Assembly (NCBI RefSeq): GCF_011038645.2
Contig: NZ_CP064955.1
Coordinates: forward strand, 992,001 to 1,056,000
DNA: 64,000 nt
Source of the DNA: Corynebacterium qintianiae
GTDB taxonomy: Bacteria > Actinomycetota > Actinomycetes > Mycobacteriales > Mycobacteriaceae
Direction of reading: 5' to 3'
Under the pieces are notes generated by a model. That model was given only the letters and a program-made list of their open reading frames with translations. It made no database searches and had not been told where the DNA came from. Position numbers and translations under genes: made by a program. This document shows positions 48,740-58,379 of the stretch, one piece after another (position 1 is the stretch's first letter; every line of letters begins with the position of its first letter).

Positions 48740-50473
48740 ATGCTCGCAGAAATCACGATCACTAATCTCGGTGTCATTCCGCGTGCCACTGCGGAGCTGT
48801 CATCGGGCCTCACCGTGCTCACTGGCGAGACGGGCGCAGGTAAAACCATGGTTGTCAGCGGGTTGCGCCTGCTCACGGGTGGCCGCGCCGACGCTTCCCG
48901 GGTGCGGGCCGGCACGGAACAAGCCGTGGTCGAGGGGTCCTTCTCTGTTGCGGGTCTGGATGCGCAGCCCGCGGAAGCCGCCGTGGCCCTCGCGGGCGGT
49001 GCGGGTGCCGAGGCGGACGAAAACGGGGAGTACATCGTCTCTCGCTCCGTGCGCGCCACGGGTCGCTCAAAGGCGCACATTGGAGGGCGCACAGTCCCAG
49101 CCGCGACGCTGGGAGAGTTCGCGAGCCACCTCCTGACCATCCACGGCCAAAACGATCAGCTCCGGCTCATGTCGCCGGATGAGCAGCTAGCCGCACTCGA
49201 CCGGTTCGACCCCGCCATCGCCGCGAAGCTCTCCGCGTACCGGGCGGCGTGGGCGGCGTGGAGGGAGGCCGCCAAGGATCTCAAGGCGCGCACAGAGAAG
49301 CGTCGCGAGCTGGCGCAGGAGGTCGACCAGCTGCAGTTCGCCATCGGGGAGATCGATGCCGTCGCCCCTGCAGAGGGCGAGGACGCGGAGCTGGTTACCG
49401 CGATCAATCGTCTCCAGGACGTCGATGCGCTCCGCGACGCCGCGCGAGCCGCGCTCGCGGCGATTGATGGTGCGGAGGCGGTGGGAGCCTACGCCGGGGG
49501 AGGCGAGGAGTCGGCGGCGTCAACGCTCGTGGGTGTCGCTGCCGACGCACTGTCCTCCTCCAGCGATGCGGCGCTCAAGGAGCTAGGCGCGCGTCTGGCC
49601 GAGGTGGCGGCGGTGCTGTCCGACGTCTCCGGGGAACTAGGCAGCTACGCGGCAGACTTGCCCGACGACGCGGACGAGCTGGAGAAAATGCTGCAGCGAC
49701 AGCAGGAGCTCAAGGCACTAACCCGCAAGTATGCCCCCGACGCCTCGGGCGTGATCGCTTGGCGCGCCAAGGCCGCGAAGCGGCTGAGCAAGATCGACAC
49801 CTCCGCGGAGGCGATCGAGGAACTGCGAAAGCGCGTTGTAGAGCTGGAGAAGGAGATGGCGACGCACGCCAACGCCTTGACGAAGGCACGAATGGCGGCG
49901 GCTGGCGAGCTCGGAGCAAAGGTTACCGCGGAGCTGCACGGCCTGGCCATGCCGAAGGCCCGTTTGTCGGTCGATGTCAGTGCCCACGACTACACAAAGG
50001 ACGGTGCTGACGCGGTGGAGCTCAAGCTCGCCCCGAACTCGTCCATGGAACCGCAGCCGTTGGCGACCAGCGCGTCGGGGGGTGAGCTCTCCCGTGTGAT
50101 GCTCGCCCTCGAGGTGATCCTCAGCGGTTCCACCAGCGGCGCCACGCTCGTATTCGACGAGGTGGACGCGGGCGTCGGCGGGCGCGCCGCTGTGGAGATT
50201 GGCCGCCGGCTGGCGCGGCTGGCCACCAACAACCAGGTCATCGTTGTCACCCACCTTCCGCAGGTCGCCGCGTACGCGGACACCCACCTGCACGTGGCCA
50301 AGAATGTGGGCGAGGACAACGTCAGCTCGGGCGTCGTCAAGCTTGAGGGTGACGAGCGCGTCGCGGAACTGGCCCGCATGCTTGCGGGAATGGACGATTC
50401 GGACACCGGCCGAGCACACGCGGCGGAGCTGCTCGAGCGGGCGCGTCGCGACGTCGCGGAAATGCGCCCGTAG
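48740..50473 (+). CDS. recN: DNA repair protein RecN
   Basis: 577 residues, SMC-like. Walker A GETGAGKT at 29-36, a long coiled-coil middle, then the ABC signature TSASGGELSRVMLALE and Walker B LVFDEVDAGVGG. It acts on double-strand breaks. TAGGAG is upstream of the ATG. Confidence 0.97.
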   Translation: MLAEITITNLGVIPRATAELSSGLTVLTGETGAGKTMVVSGLRLLTGGRADASRVRAGTEQAVVEGSFSVAGLDAQPAEAAVALAGGAGAEADENGEYIVSRSVRATGRSKAHIGGRTVPAATLGEFASHLLTIHGQNDQLRLMSPDEQLAALDRFDPAIAAKLSAYRAAWAAWREAAKDLKARTEKRRELAQEVDQLQFAIGEIDAVAPAEGEDAELVTAINRLQDVDALRDAARAALAAIDGAEAVGAYAGGGEESAASTLVGVAADALSSSSDAALKELGARLAEVAAVLSDVSGELGSYAADLPDDADELEKMLQRQQELKALTRKYAPDASGVIAWRAKAAKRLSKIDTSAEAIEELRKRVVELEKEMATHANALTKARMAAAGELGAKVTAELHGLAMPKARLSVDVSAHDYTKDGADAVELKLAPNSSMEPQPLATSASGGELSRVMLALEVILSGSTSGATLVFDEVDAGVGGRAAVEIGRRLARLATNNQVIVVTHLPQVAAYADTHLHVAKNVGEDNVSSGVVKLEGDERVAELARMLAGMDDSDTGRAHAAELLERARRDVAEMRP

Positions 50474-50524
50474 CTTCCGCGCGCCTCCCTCAAACACGCA
50501 GGTTGGCGCTGCATAATGTGGCGC

Positions 50525-51721
50525 ATGACTGTCAATTCTGGAGAAACGGCCACGACCACCGTCCAGGGGCGCATCCGCGATTGCACTGCCCAGGGCAAGG
50601 GTCTGAGCAAACTCGGCGCAGGTGACATCGCCGTGGTGGATTCGCCGGACATGACGCGCCGCGAGGCGGATGTGCTCGCGGACGCCAAGCCGGGCGCCGT
50701 GGTCAACCTGTCGCGGTTTACCACCGGTGCGATTCCCAACTACGGCCCCCATCTGCTCATGGACGCCGGGATCCCGCTCGTGGAGGGCGCAGGTGCCGAG
50801 GTACGTTCGGTTCTGCGCAGCGGTAAAAAAGCGGCAATCGGTGCCGACGGCGCCATCTACGTGGGTAAGAAGCTGGCGGGCAAGGGCGAATACGTCGACC
50901 GCGCCGCCGTCGACGCGAGCTTCGCCGCGGCCCAGCAGAGCCTGGTAGACCAGATGGAGGCTTACTTCGGGAACACCATTGAGTTCATCCACTCTGAGTC
51001 GCCCCTGCTTATCGACGGCGTGGGCGTCCCGGAACTCGGCGACGCGATGGCGGGACAGAAGGTGTTGGTGGTCTCCGGCTTCCCGGGTGAAGGCGGTCTC
51101 CTGCGCGAGCGGCTCGGAAACCTTCGTAACTTCATCCGCGAATATTCCCCGGTGATCATCGGTGTCGGGGGAGCGGCCGACACTCTTACCGATCTCGGAT
51201 ACGACCCGGATTTCATCGTCGGCGATCCGTCGGACATTTCTGCAGAGGCCTTGCGCGGAAACGCCCGCGTGATCCTGCCCGCCGACCCGGACGGCCACGC
51301 GGTCGGTCTCGAGAGGATCCAGGACTTGGGCGTGGGGGCAATGACGTTTCCTGCTGCGACAAACTCGCCGATGGACCTGGCGATTCTGCTCGCCGCCTTC
51401 CACGACGCCGAAACGATCGTGGCGGTCGGCGACGCCGTCGACCTGGACCGGATTTTCGCCAACCCGGAGGGCGCCTCGCCCGCCGCATTGCTGGCGCGGC
51501 TCAAGGCTGGGCGCAGGCTCGTGGACTCCACCGTCATCGAGAATCTCTACCGGTCAACCTCCGGCGGAGGTGTGGCCTGGGCGTGGGCTATCCTCGGCCT
51601 GCTCGTCGCCCTTGCTGCGGTAATCCTCATCGTTGGCCTTGGTGGCCCGGGCGAGTTCACGGAGAACCTGGTGGACACGTGGAACCAGATCGCGCTGCGC
51701 GTGCAAGGGTGGTTTAACTAG
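50525..51721 (+). CDS. steA: SteA-like cytokinetic membrane protein
   Basis: 398 residues. A cytoplasmic part resembling thiamin-pyrophosphokinase-type domains (VSGFPGEGGLL, IGVGGAADTL) is followed by one C-terminal membrane helix (AWAWAILGLLVALAAVILIV). In C. glutamicum, SteA and SteB help the septal RipC-FtsEX cell-separation pathway. ATG 50525 is chosen over 50516 because CATAAT ends 7 nt before it. Confidence 0.88.
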   Translation: MTVNSGETATTTVQGRIRDCTAQGKGLSKLGAGDIAVVDSPDMTRREADVLADAKPGAVVNLSRFTTGAIPNYGPHLLMDAGIPLVEGAGAEVRSVLRSGKKAAIGADGAIYVGKKLAGKGEYVDRAAVDASFAAAQQSLVDQMEAYFGNTIEFIHSESPLLIDGVGVPELGDAMAGQKVLVVSGFPGEGGLLRERLGNLRNFIREYSPVIIGVGGAADTLTDLGYDPDFIVGDPSDISAEALRGNARVILPADPDGHAVGLERIQDLGVGAMTFPAATNSPMDLAILLAAFHDAETIVAVGDAVDLDRIFANPEGASPAALLARLKAGRRLVDSTVIENLYRSTSGGGVAWAWAILGLLVALAAVILIVGLGGPGEFTENLVDTWNQIALRVQGWFN

Positions 51722-52564
51722 ATGAACGGCAAGAAGGGACAACCGGGTCTCGTTGCCGCCGGTCTCGGCTGGGGCCTGGCGGCGGGCCTGGCGCTCGGCG
51801 TTTTGCTCGTCGCACCGGCGATGCGGGAGGTTGCTGACGGGGCGTCCGGCGGGGCGTCGATAAGCGGGCCCGAGCAGGCGAACCCGCGTGCGGAAGCCGC
51901 CGAGGCCGCCAAAGCCGAGGCCGCCGCGGCAAACGAACTGTTGTCGGCACAGGCCGAGGAGATGGTCGACGGCGCACTAGAAGGCCGTTCAATCATCGTG
52001 TTGCGCTCCGCCGGAGTGGGCGACGAGGAGGTGGCCAAGCAACGCTGGCTGCTCAACACCGCCGACTCGGACGACGCGGGCACAATTACGCTGACTGAGA
52101 AATTCACGTCGCAGGACGCAGCGGACGAGCTCGGTTCCATCATCGCGAACAGCCTTCCTGCGGGGGCCCAGATTTCGGTGGACAACCGCGCTCCCGGCAT
52201 CCACGCGGGGGAGGCACTCGCGGCCGCGCTCTCGAAGGACGCCAGCGGCCAGCCGCGCGCAAGCGTCGAGGACCGGGCCTTCCTGCTGGACACCCTCGCT
52301 GAGGCCGGATTCATCGAGTACGAGCCGGGTTCCGTCATCGCCGCCGATTCAGCTGTGCTGATGACCGGGTCAAATGACGGGGAGCAGAGTTTCGGCGATC
52401 GCACGCTGGCTGATTTTGCCGCGGCGTTCCGCACCGCAGGCGCACCACTCGTTGTAGCGGCTCCCGGCGCCGGCGGGAACGGGGAAGTGCCACGAGTTGG
52501 TTATGCGGGCACGGAGGCCGGACGCGTTAACACGGTTTTCACTCTGCGCGACGAGCTGTCCTAA
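51722..52564 (+). CDS. steB: SteB / MctB-family envelope protein
   Basis: 280 residues. One N-terminal membrane segment (LVAAGLGWGLAAGLALGVLLVAP), then a helical Ala/Glu-rich stretch and an extracytoplasmic domain. The same family is annotated in mycobacteria as copper transport protein MctB (Rv1698). Begins directly after the steA stop. With SteA next to it, the cell-separation role is the likelier one. Confidence 0.88.
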   Translation: MNGKKGQPGLVAAGLGWGLAAGLALGVLLVAPAMREVADGASGGASISGPEQANPRAEAAEAAKAEAAAANELLSAQAEEMVDGALEGRSIIVLRSAGVGDEEVAKQRWLLNTADSDDAGTITLTEKFTSQDAADELGSIIANSLPAGAQISVDNRAPGIHAGEALAAALSKDASGQPRASVEDRAFLLDTLAEAGFIEYEPGSVIAADSAVLMTGSNDGEQSFGDRTLADFAAAFRTAGAPLVVAAPGAGGNGEVPRVGYAGTEAGRVNTVFTLRDELS

Positions 52565-52583
52565 GGCGTTAGAGTTGGTGGCT

Positions 52584-53228
52584 ATGTCCCACGAATTCAC
52601 CGTCACCTCATCAGAACTGCTTGTCGACGCCCCCATCCTGGCGCTCCGGCGCGACACCGTCACGATGCCGGGCGGGCGCGACGCGACCCGCGAAATCGTC
52701 GAGCACCTCGGTGCGGTCGCCGTCGTCGCGCTCGACAGCGACAACCGCATCGCGCTCGTTGAGCAGTACCGCCATTCCGTCGGCCGTCGACTGCAGGAGC
52801 TGCCGGCCGGCATCCTGGACGTCGCAGAGGAGCCCGAGCTGGAGTGCGCGAAGCGTGAGCTGCATGAGGAGGCCGGTCTCACGGCCGCGGCGTGGAGCGT
52901 ACTCGTGGATTTGGTCACGTCCCCGGGTTTTGCCGAGGAGGCCGTGCGGGTCTTCCTCGCCACGGATCTGACACAGGTAGACCGACCGGAAGCCGAGGAT
53001 GAGGAGGCGGACATGTCGCTGGAGTGGGTGCCGCTTGAGAAGGCTCGCGCACGCATTTTCTCAGGTGAGATTACCAATTCGATCGCAGTGGCGGGCATTC
53101 TAGCCGCCTCGGCCGTCGCCGCCGGGGTGGCGCCCCCGCGCAGCACCGACGAGCCTTTCGACCTTCGCCCCGCCTCCATGGTGCGCCGCCGCATCGGCCG
53201 CGGCCGCGACCTGAAGAAGTTTTCCTAG
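52584..53228 (+). CDS. NUDIX hydrolase, ADP-ribose pyrophosphatase type
   Basis: 214 residues. The Nudix box G-x5-E-x7-RE-x-x-EE-x-G is complete, starting G76 (GILDVAEEPELE) and ending RELHEEAGL. The preceding VALVEQYRH-like block is typical of ADP-ribose pyrophosphatases. TAGAGT (52570-52575) ends 8 nt before the ATG. M. tuberculosis has pyrG between SteB and this gene; it is missing here. Confidence 0.9.
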   Translation: MSHEFTVTSSELLVDAPILALRRDTVTMPGGRDATREIVEHLGAVAVVALDSDNRIALVEQYRHSVGRRLQELPAGILDVAEEPELECAKRELHEEAGLTAAAWSVLVDLVTSPGFAEEAVRVFLATDLTQVDRPEAEDEEADMSLEWVPLEKARARIFSGEITNSIAVAGILAASAVAAGVAPPRSTDEPFDLRPASMVRRRIGRGRDLKKFS

Positions 53229-53237
53229 GGTCCGCCC

Positions 53238-54143
53238 GTGGAGCCGCGCCAGGTGGCCACGATGTGGCTGAACCACCTCGCCGTCGAGCGCGGCGTGTCC
53301 GCAAACACCCTGTCCAACTATCGGCGCGACGTCGAGCGTTACATGGGCTGGCTCGAGGCGGCGGGGCGCACGAACCTGCGGGAGGTCGCCTCCACGGACT
53401 TGGAGGCGTACGTTTCGGATCTGCGCCGCGGCGCCGACGGTGCGCGTCCGCTCGCCGCGTCGTCCGCGGGCCGGGCGTTGGTGGTCGCGCGGGGCCTGCA
53501 CAAGTTCGCGGTAGCTGAGGGGCTTGTCGACGCCGACGTGGCGTCCACGGTAGCGCCTCCTGCCGCGGGCGAGAAGCTTCCGGACACCCTCTCGGTGCAC
53601 GAGGTTGCCGGGTTGCTCGAGGCCTGCCCGACGGGGACACCGGCTCAGCTCCGAGACAAGGCGCTGCTGGAGACCATGTACGCTACCGGGGCGCGGGTGT
53701 CCGAGGTGCTAGGTCTCAATGTTGACGACGTGTCCGACGGTGCCGATGTTCTTACCGTGACCGGCAAGGGCGGCAAGCAACGGCTGGTGCCGGTGGGGTC
53801 GCACGCCCGAGCCGCGATTGACGCCTACCTCGTGCGCGGCCGGCCCGCGCTGGCTAACGGATCTTCCCACGCTCTGTTCCTGAACAAGCGGGGGACGTGC
53901 TTGTCACGTCAGAGCGCGTGGGGGATTATCAAAGACGCCGCGGCACGCGCGGGCCTAGAGAAAGACATTTCCCCCCACACTCTGAGGCATTCGTTCGCCA
54001 CCCATCTCCTCGAGGGGGGCGCCGACGTGCGCACCGTCCAGGAGCTGCTCGGGCACGCATCGGTGACGACCACGCAGATCTACACGCACGTGAGCGCGGA
54101 GAATCTACGCGAAGTGTGGCGCACTGCCCACCCACGGGCGTAG
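53238..54143 (+). CDS. xerD: Site-specific tyrosine recombinase XerD
   Basis: 301 residues. Catalytic residues R153 ([10 protein letters not shown]), K177, H247/R250 (HTLRH), H273 ([11 protein letters not shown]) and Y282 are all present, with a SAM-like N-terminal DNA-binding domain. It resolves chromosome dimers at dif with XerC. The start GTG has a weak Shine-Dalgarno. Confidence 0.95.
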   Translation: MEPRQVATMWLNHLAVERGVSANTLSNYRRDVERYMGWLEAAGRTNLREVASTDLEAYVSDLRRGADGARPLAASSAGRALVVARGLHKFAVAEGLVDADVASTVAPPAAGEKLPDTLSVHEVAGLLEACPTGTPAQLRDKALLETMYATGARVSEVLGLNVDDVSDGADVLTVTGKGGKQRLVPVGSHARAAIDAYLVRGRPALANGSSHALFLNKRGTCLSRQSAWGIIKDAAARAGLEKDISPHTLRHSFATHLLEGGADVRTVQELLGHASVTTTQIYTHVSAENLREVWRTAHPRA

Positions 54144-54189
54144 GATTTCCGTCTTGTCCCGCGGTCTACGAATACGGAGTTGTTTCCAG

Positions 54190-55176
54190 GTGGATTTCAC
54201 ACGAGCATCGCGCTTCTCGACGGCCCTAGCGACCGCGGCGACCGTTGCGAGCGCGACGGCCGCCGCACTCTTCGTTCCTGTCGCCCATGCGCAACTGCCC
54301 CCGGGGCTTGATCCCGCGCTGCTTCAACAGTCGATACCCTCGCAAATTGAGGTGCCAGCAGGTGAGACGACCACGGTGGACGTCGGCGTCCCCGTCCAGG
54401 CGAACTACAACTCGGAAGGGTGGGCGGTCAGTTCCAACGGCACAACCGTGACCGTCTCGGCACCGAACACTCCGGGAGCGACGGTGAGCGTACCCGCCAG
54501 CGCTGCCGGTTACACCGCCACCGTCACCCTGGTCGCTGTCGGTGGTGTGCAACCCCAGGAGGACAATCAATCGGTGGAAGCACCGACAGGCCCGGAACCT
54601 GCCACCCCCGCCCCCGAGGTGCGACGGGACCGTACTCCTGCCGCGGGTGTCGACACAGCGCCCGCGAAAATCATCCATTTCAACGGTCAGATCGACGGCA
54701 ATGTCATCACGGTGAAGGTCTCCTTCGGCCAGGCCGCCGACCTGATGAAATACGCCGGAGCCGACAGAGAGGGGGCCAAGCTGCGCTATCTCGATGTCAA
54801 CGGCCGCATCATCGAGGGAGTGAAACGCGATATTGACCCGGCCACGCGCACTTTGACCCTCACCTACCCCCCTGAGGAGACGCCGGACAACCCATTCATC
54901 ATGGAAGTCGTCCGCGACGGTACAACCTCGGAATTTATCGCAGTGATCACGTCGTCCAATTCTCCATCCGAGGCCGCTGAGGAGGACAACCCATATGCGA
55001 AGTTCGGTGCCGATCGAGTGGATGGGACAGGGGGCAACACTCAGTCAGCTGACTCCGCTGCCGCCGGAGCAGAGGAGGGTGAGCCCGCCACCACTCTGGT
55101 GGTCACCGTGGGCGCGCTCGCCCTCGCCGCCATCGTCGGGTTGCTTGTCTTGCTGAGCCGTCGGCGTGGGAAATGA
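54190..55176 (+). CDS. Exported, membrane-anchored protein of unknown function
   Basis: 328 residues. The signal peptide ends at AHA; a Thr/Val-rich beta domain (about 35-130), a Pro/Glu-rich linker and a second globular part follow. The end is a hydrophobic helix and RRRGK, which anchors it in the membrane; there is no LPxTG. The GTG at 54190 has GGAG 10 nt upstream; an in-frame TTG at 54154 is rejected. Confidence 0.77.
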   Translation: MDFTRASRFSTALATAATVASATAAALFVPVAHAQLPPGLDPALLQQSIPSQIEVPAGETTTVDVGVPVQANYNSEGWAVSSNGTTVTVSAPNTPGATVSVPASAAGYTATVTLVAVGGVQPQEDNQSVEAPTGPEPATPAPEVRRDRTPAAGVDTAPAKIIHFNGQIDGNVITVKVSFGQAADLMKYAGADREGAKLRYLDVNGRIIEGVKRDIDPATRTLTLTYPPEETPDNPFIMEVVRDGTTSEFIAVITSSNSPSEAAEEDNPYAKFGADRVDGTGGNTQSADSAAAGAEEGEPATTLVVTVGALALAAIVGLLVLLSRRRGK

Positions 55177-55223
55177 CAGTGTTGTAAGCTTGACGCAGAA
55201 TGGTGCCCGCACGAGGGGAAGGG

Positions 55224-56111
55224 ATGGCGATGGCGAGCGATTCGTTATTCGAAGCGGAAGAGTCCGCTGAGGTCGAGGTTGGCCTCACCGGCCGCCCCGT
55301 GCGCGAGTACCCCGCACCTAAGCAGTTGGACCGGCACGGGCCCGCGAAAGTGATTTCGATGGTCAACCAGAAGGGCGGCGTGGGCAAGACAACGTCGACG
55401 ATCAACCTCGGGGCCTGTCTCGCGGAACAGGGACGTAAAGTCTTGCTCGTTGACTTAGATCCGCAGGGCGCACTGTCCGCGGGCCTCGGCGTCGCCCACG
55501 ACGAGGATCAGGTGACAGTCTACGACCTGCTCTTCGACAACACCGCCAGCATTCATGCGGCGATTAAGCACTCCAACGTGCAGGGCTTGGACCTCGTGCC
55601 GGCTAACATCGACCTCTCCGCGGCCGAGATCCAGCTTGTCAACGAGGTCGGTAGGGAGCACACCCTCTCCCGCGCGCTGCGTCCAGTGCGCGGGGAGTAC
55701 GACATCATCATCCTCGACTGCGGGCCCTCACTCGGACTGCTCACGGTTAACGCCCTCGCGGCGTCGCACGGGGTCATCATCCCGATGGAGTGTGAGTACT
55801 TCTCCCTTCGCGGTCTGGCGCTGCTGACGGACACGGTGGAGAAGGTACGTGACCGCATCAATTTCGACCTGGACATCGTGGGCATCCTCGTCACGATGTT
55901 CGACCGGCGTACTTCTCACGCGCGCGAGGTCATGGATCGCGTTCTCGAGGTCTTCGGCGACACTGTCTTCGACACCGTCATCACCCGCACGGTCCGTTTC
56001 CCGGAAACCTCAGTAGCTGGCGAGCCCATCATCACCTGGGCACCGAGGTCTCAAGGAGCGGAGCAGTACCGCAACCTCGCCCTCGAGGTTCTCGAGCGCA
56101 CGGGCAAGTAG
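55224..56111 (+). CDS. parA: ParA/Soj-family ATPase
   Basis: 295 residues. The deviant Walker A KGGVGKTT is at 50-57, with VDLDPQG and ILDCGPSLGLLTVNAL. The gene precedes scpA and scpB, as Rv1708 does, so this copy is likely linked to chromosome organisation rather than the oriC parAB. ATG 55224 has GAGGGG upstream; ATG 55230 and 55200 are alternatives. Confidence 0.93.
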   Translation: MAMASDSLFEAEESAEVEVGLTGRPVREYPAPKQLDRHGPAKVISMVNQKGGVGKTTSTINLGACLAEQGRKVLLVDLDPQGALSAGLGVAHDEDQVTVYDLLFDNTASIHAAIKHSNVQGLDLVPANIDLSAAEIQLVNEVGREHTLSRALRPVRGEYDIIILDCGPSLGLLTVNALAASHGVIIPMECEYFSLRGLALLTDTVEKVRDRINFDLDIVGILVTMFDRRTSHAREVMDRVLEVFGDTVFDTVITRTVRFPETSVAGEPIITWAPRSQGAEQYRNLALEVLERTGK

Positions 56112-56113
56112 GC

Positions 56114-56914
56114 GTGCTGGAGCAGCCGGAGATTACCGGGTTCACCCTGGTATTAAACAACTTTGAGGGGCCCTTCGATCTGCTTTTGACCCTCATCAGC
56201 TCCAAAAAGCTCGATGTCACGGAGGTGGCCCTTTCCGAGGTCACGGACGAGTTCATCGCTTATACCCGTGCGCTGGGTCAGTCCGCTGGACTTGACGAGG
56301 TCACGGAGTTCATCCTCATCGCCGCCAGGCTCCTCGACCTCAAGGCGTCGAGGTTGCTCCCCCGGGGTGAGGCCAGTGACGACGAGTCTCTGGAGCTGCT
56401 CGAGTCCCGCGACCTCCTGTTCGCCCGCTTACTGCAGTACCGCGCCTACCAGCGCGTGGCCGACCAGTTCAGCCGGTGGGAGAAGAACGCCGCACGCAGG
56501 TATCCTCGGGCGGTGGCAATGGAGGCCCAGTTCGCTGACCTGCTCCCGCCGGTCACGCTCGGCCACACCCCGGCGAGCTTCGCAGTACTCGCGGCCAGCG
56601 TCTTCCGGCCCCGCCCGCCGGAGGAAGTGCGCACGGACCACGTCCACACGCAGGCTGTTTCGGTTCCGGAGCAGGCAGGAAAGATTCTGTCCGCCTTGCA
56701 GCTCATAGGTGCCGACCACTGGGTTACGTTCGGAGCGTTAACGCGCGACTGCACTCGCTCGATCGAGGTGGTAGGTCGGTTCTTGGCCCTGCTCGAACTT
56801 TTCAAGGCGCGCGCCGTCGAGGCGCGGCAGGACGAGGCGCTTGGACCCCTCGATGTTTCGTGGACGGGGCGCGAGGTTGACCCGGCGGTCGTCGCCGCCG
56901 GTAATTGGACTTAG
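56114..56914 (+). CDS. scpA: Segregation and condensation protein A
   Basis: 266 residues. Kleisin of the bacterial condensin: N-terminal FEGPFDLLLTLI block and helical segment, C-terminal winged helix. It binds SMC and ScpB. The start is GTG, 2 nt after the parA stop. Confidence 0.95.
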   Translation: MLEQPEITGFTLVLNNFEGPFDLLLTLISSKKLDVTEVALSEVTDEFIAYTRALGQSAGLDEVTEFILIAARLLDLKASRLLPRGEASDDESLELLESRDLLFARLLQYRAYQRVADQFSRWEKNAARRYPRAVAMEAQFADLLPPVTLGHTPASFAVLAASVFRPRPPEEVRTDHVHTQAVSVPEQAGKILSALQLIGADHWVTFGALTRDCTRSIEVVGRFLALLELFKARAVEARQDEALGPLDVSWTGREVDPAVVAAGNWT

Positions 56915-56925
56915 GATCGGTGCCC

Positions 56926-57480
56926 ATGGTAGGTCTCCCCATGGTTTCGCAGCTACGGTCGCGGCTCGAGTCCGTTTTGCTCGTCATCGACACCCCGGCG
57001 CCGACGGCGCTTCTCGCGCGAGCGCTTGACGCGGTTGAAGGGGACGTCGAGAAGCAATTGCTCGAATGGGCTCGCGAGTTGGATGAGCGGGGCAGCGGCA
57101 TCGAGCTGCGCGAGTCCGCCGAAGGGTGGCGGCTGTACACCCGGGCAGGGAACGCGAAGGCGGTCGAGGCTTTTCTTCTCGACGGCACCCAGTCGACGTT
57201 GTCCCGTGCGGCGATGGAAACCTTGGCCGTTGTCGCGTACCGCCAACCCGTGACCCGCGCCCAGGTCGCCGGCGTGCGCGGCGTGAACGTTGACGGCGTC
57301 ATGCGCACGCTGGCTCTGCGGGGCCTGATCGCGGAGGTTGACCCCGACGAGGTGACGGGCGCGCACCGTTACGTCACCACCGAGTTGTTTCTCGAGCTGC
57401 TCGGGATCGATTCGCTCGAGCGGTTGCCCGACCTGGCGCCGCTGCTTCCGGAAATCGATTCCATCGAGGATGCCTGGTAG
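56926..57480 (+). CDS. scpB: Segregation and condensation protein B
   Basis: 184 residues, winged-helix pair. The typical AMETLAVVAYRQPVTRAQV and RGVNVDGVMRTLALRGLI blocks are present. TAGGAT (56912-56917), across the scpA stop, ends 8 nt before ATG 56926; TTG 56905 and ATG 56941 are less likely. Confidence 0.95.
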   Translation: MVGLPMVSQLRSRLESVLLVIDTPAPTALLARALDAVEGDVEKQLLEWARELDERGSGIELRESAEGWRLYTRAGNAKAVEAFLLDGTQSTLSRAAMETLAVVAYRQPVTRAQVAGVRGVNVDGVMRTLALRGLIAEVDPDEVTGAHRYVTTELFLELLGIDSLERLPDLAPLLPEIDSIEDAW

Positions 57481-57491
57481 GCTCCCTGAGC

Positions 57492-58379
57492 ATGACTCCC
57501 CCCGCTCGCCGAGACGGCACACCGGATAGTGAGATGAACGACCCGTTCTACATCTCCTACGCCAAACCGGCCAAGAAACAGAACGTCACCCCCCATCCCC
57601 TCGAGGACAACTGGTGGGACGACGCCCCGGAACGCGCACCTGATGCCGAAGGCGTGCGCCTGCAGAAGGTGCTGGCTCAGGCCGGTGTCGCTTCGCGCCG
57701 CCACGCCGAGATCATGATCGCGCAGGGCCGCGTCGATGTCAACGGCAAACGGGTGACGGCCCAAGGCATGCGGGTCGATCCCTCACGCGACATTATCCGC
57801 GTCGATGGCACCCGCATCAACGTCAACGAGGAGCACGAGTATTTCGTGTTCAACAAACCCCGCGGCGTCCACTCCACGATGAAGGACGAAATGGACCGCA
57901 CGTCCGTGGGCAGCTACCTTTCGGAGAAGACCGCCGCGGGGCAGCGCCTGTTCCACGTCGGGCGCTTGGACGCCGACACCGAAGGCCTGCTCCTCCTCAC
58001 TAACGACGGCGAGCTGGCCAATCGCCTCACGCACCCGCGCTACGAGATCGCGAAAACCTACATGGCGACGGTGCTGGGTGAAGCCAAGCCCGCGCTTGTC
58101 AAGCAGCTGCGCCAGGGCATCGAGCTTGACGACGGTGTCGCGAAAGCCGATTACGTCCAGATCGTGGACACGCACAATGGCCAGTCCATCATCCGCGTCG
58201 AGCTGCATGAGGGGCGCAAGCACATTGTGCGCCGTATGCTGAAGGCGGCCGGCCACCCGGTGCAGCGCCTCGTGCGCACGAAGGTGCATACCGTGCAGCT
58301 GGGCGATATGAAGCCCGGTTCTCTGCGCGCACTCAACTCCGCAGAGCTGACGTCGCTGTACAAGGCGGTGGAAATGTGA
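57492..58379 (+). CDS. rluB: Pseudouridine synthase RluB/RsuA family
   Basis: 295 residues. An N-terminal S4 domain (VRLQKVLAQAGVASRRHAE) precedes the catalytic domain with GRLDADTEGLLLLTNDG; catalytic D160. It probably modifies 23S rRNA. About 50 residues precede the S4 domain. TAGGCT (57478-57483) ends 8 nt before the ATG. Confidence 0.93.
   Translation: MTPPARRDGTPDSEMNDPFYISYAKPAKKQNVTPHPLEDNWWDDAPERAPDAEGVRLQKVLAQAGVASRRHAEIMIAQGRVDVNGKRVTAQGMRVDPSRDIIRVDGTRINVNEEHEYFVFNKPRGVHSTMKDEMDRTSVGSYLSEKTAAGQRLFHVGRLDADTEGLLLLTNDGELANRLTHPRYEIAKTYMATVLGEAKPALVKQLRQGIELDDGVAKADYVQIVDTHNGQSIIRVELHEGRKHIVRRMLKAAGHPVQRLVRTKVHTVQLGDMKPGSLRALNSAELTSLYKAVEM

Noticed and set aside
48394..49140. 248-codon minus-strand frame at the nadK-recN junction
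   Set aside because: Antisense to two clear genes; serine- and arginine-rich shadow.
49718..51403. 561-codon minus-strand frame opposite recN and steA
   Set aside because: Crosses two real genes in antisense; R/H/A-rich translation without motifs.
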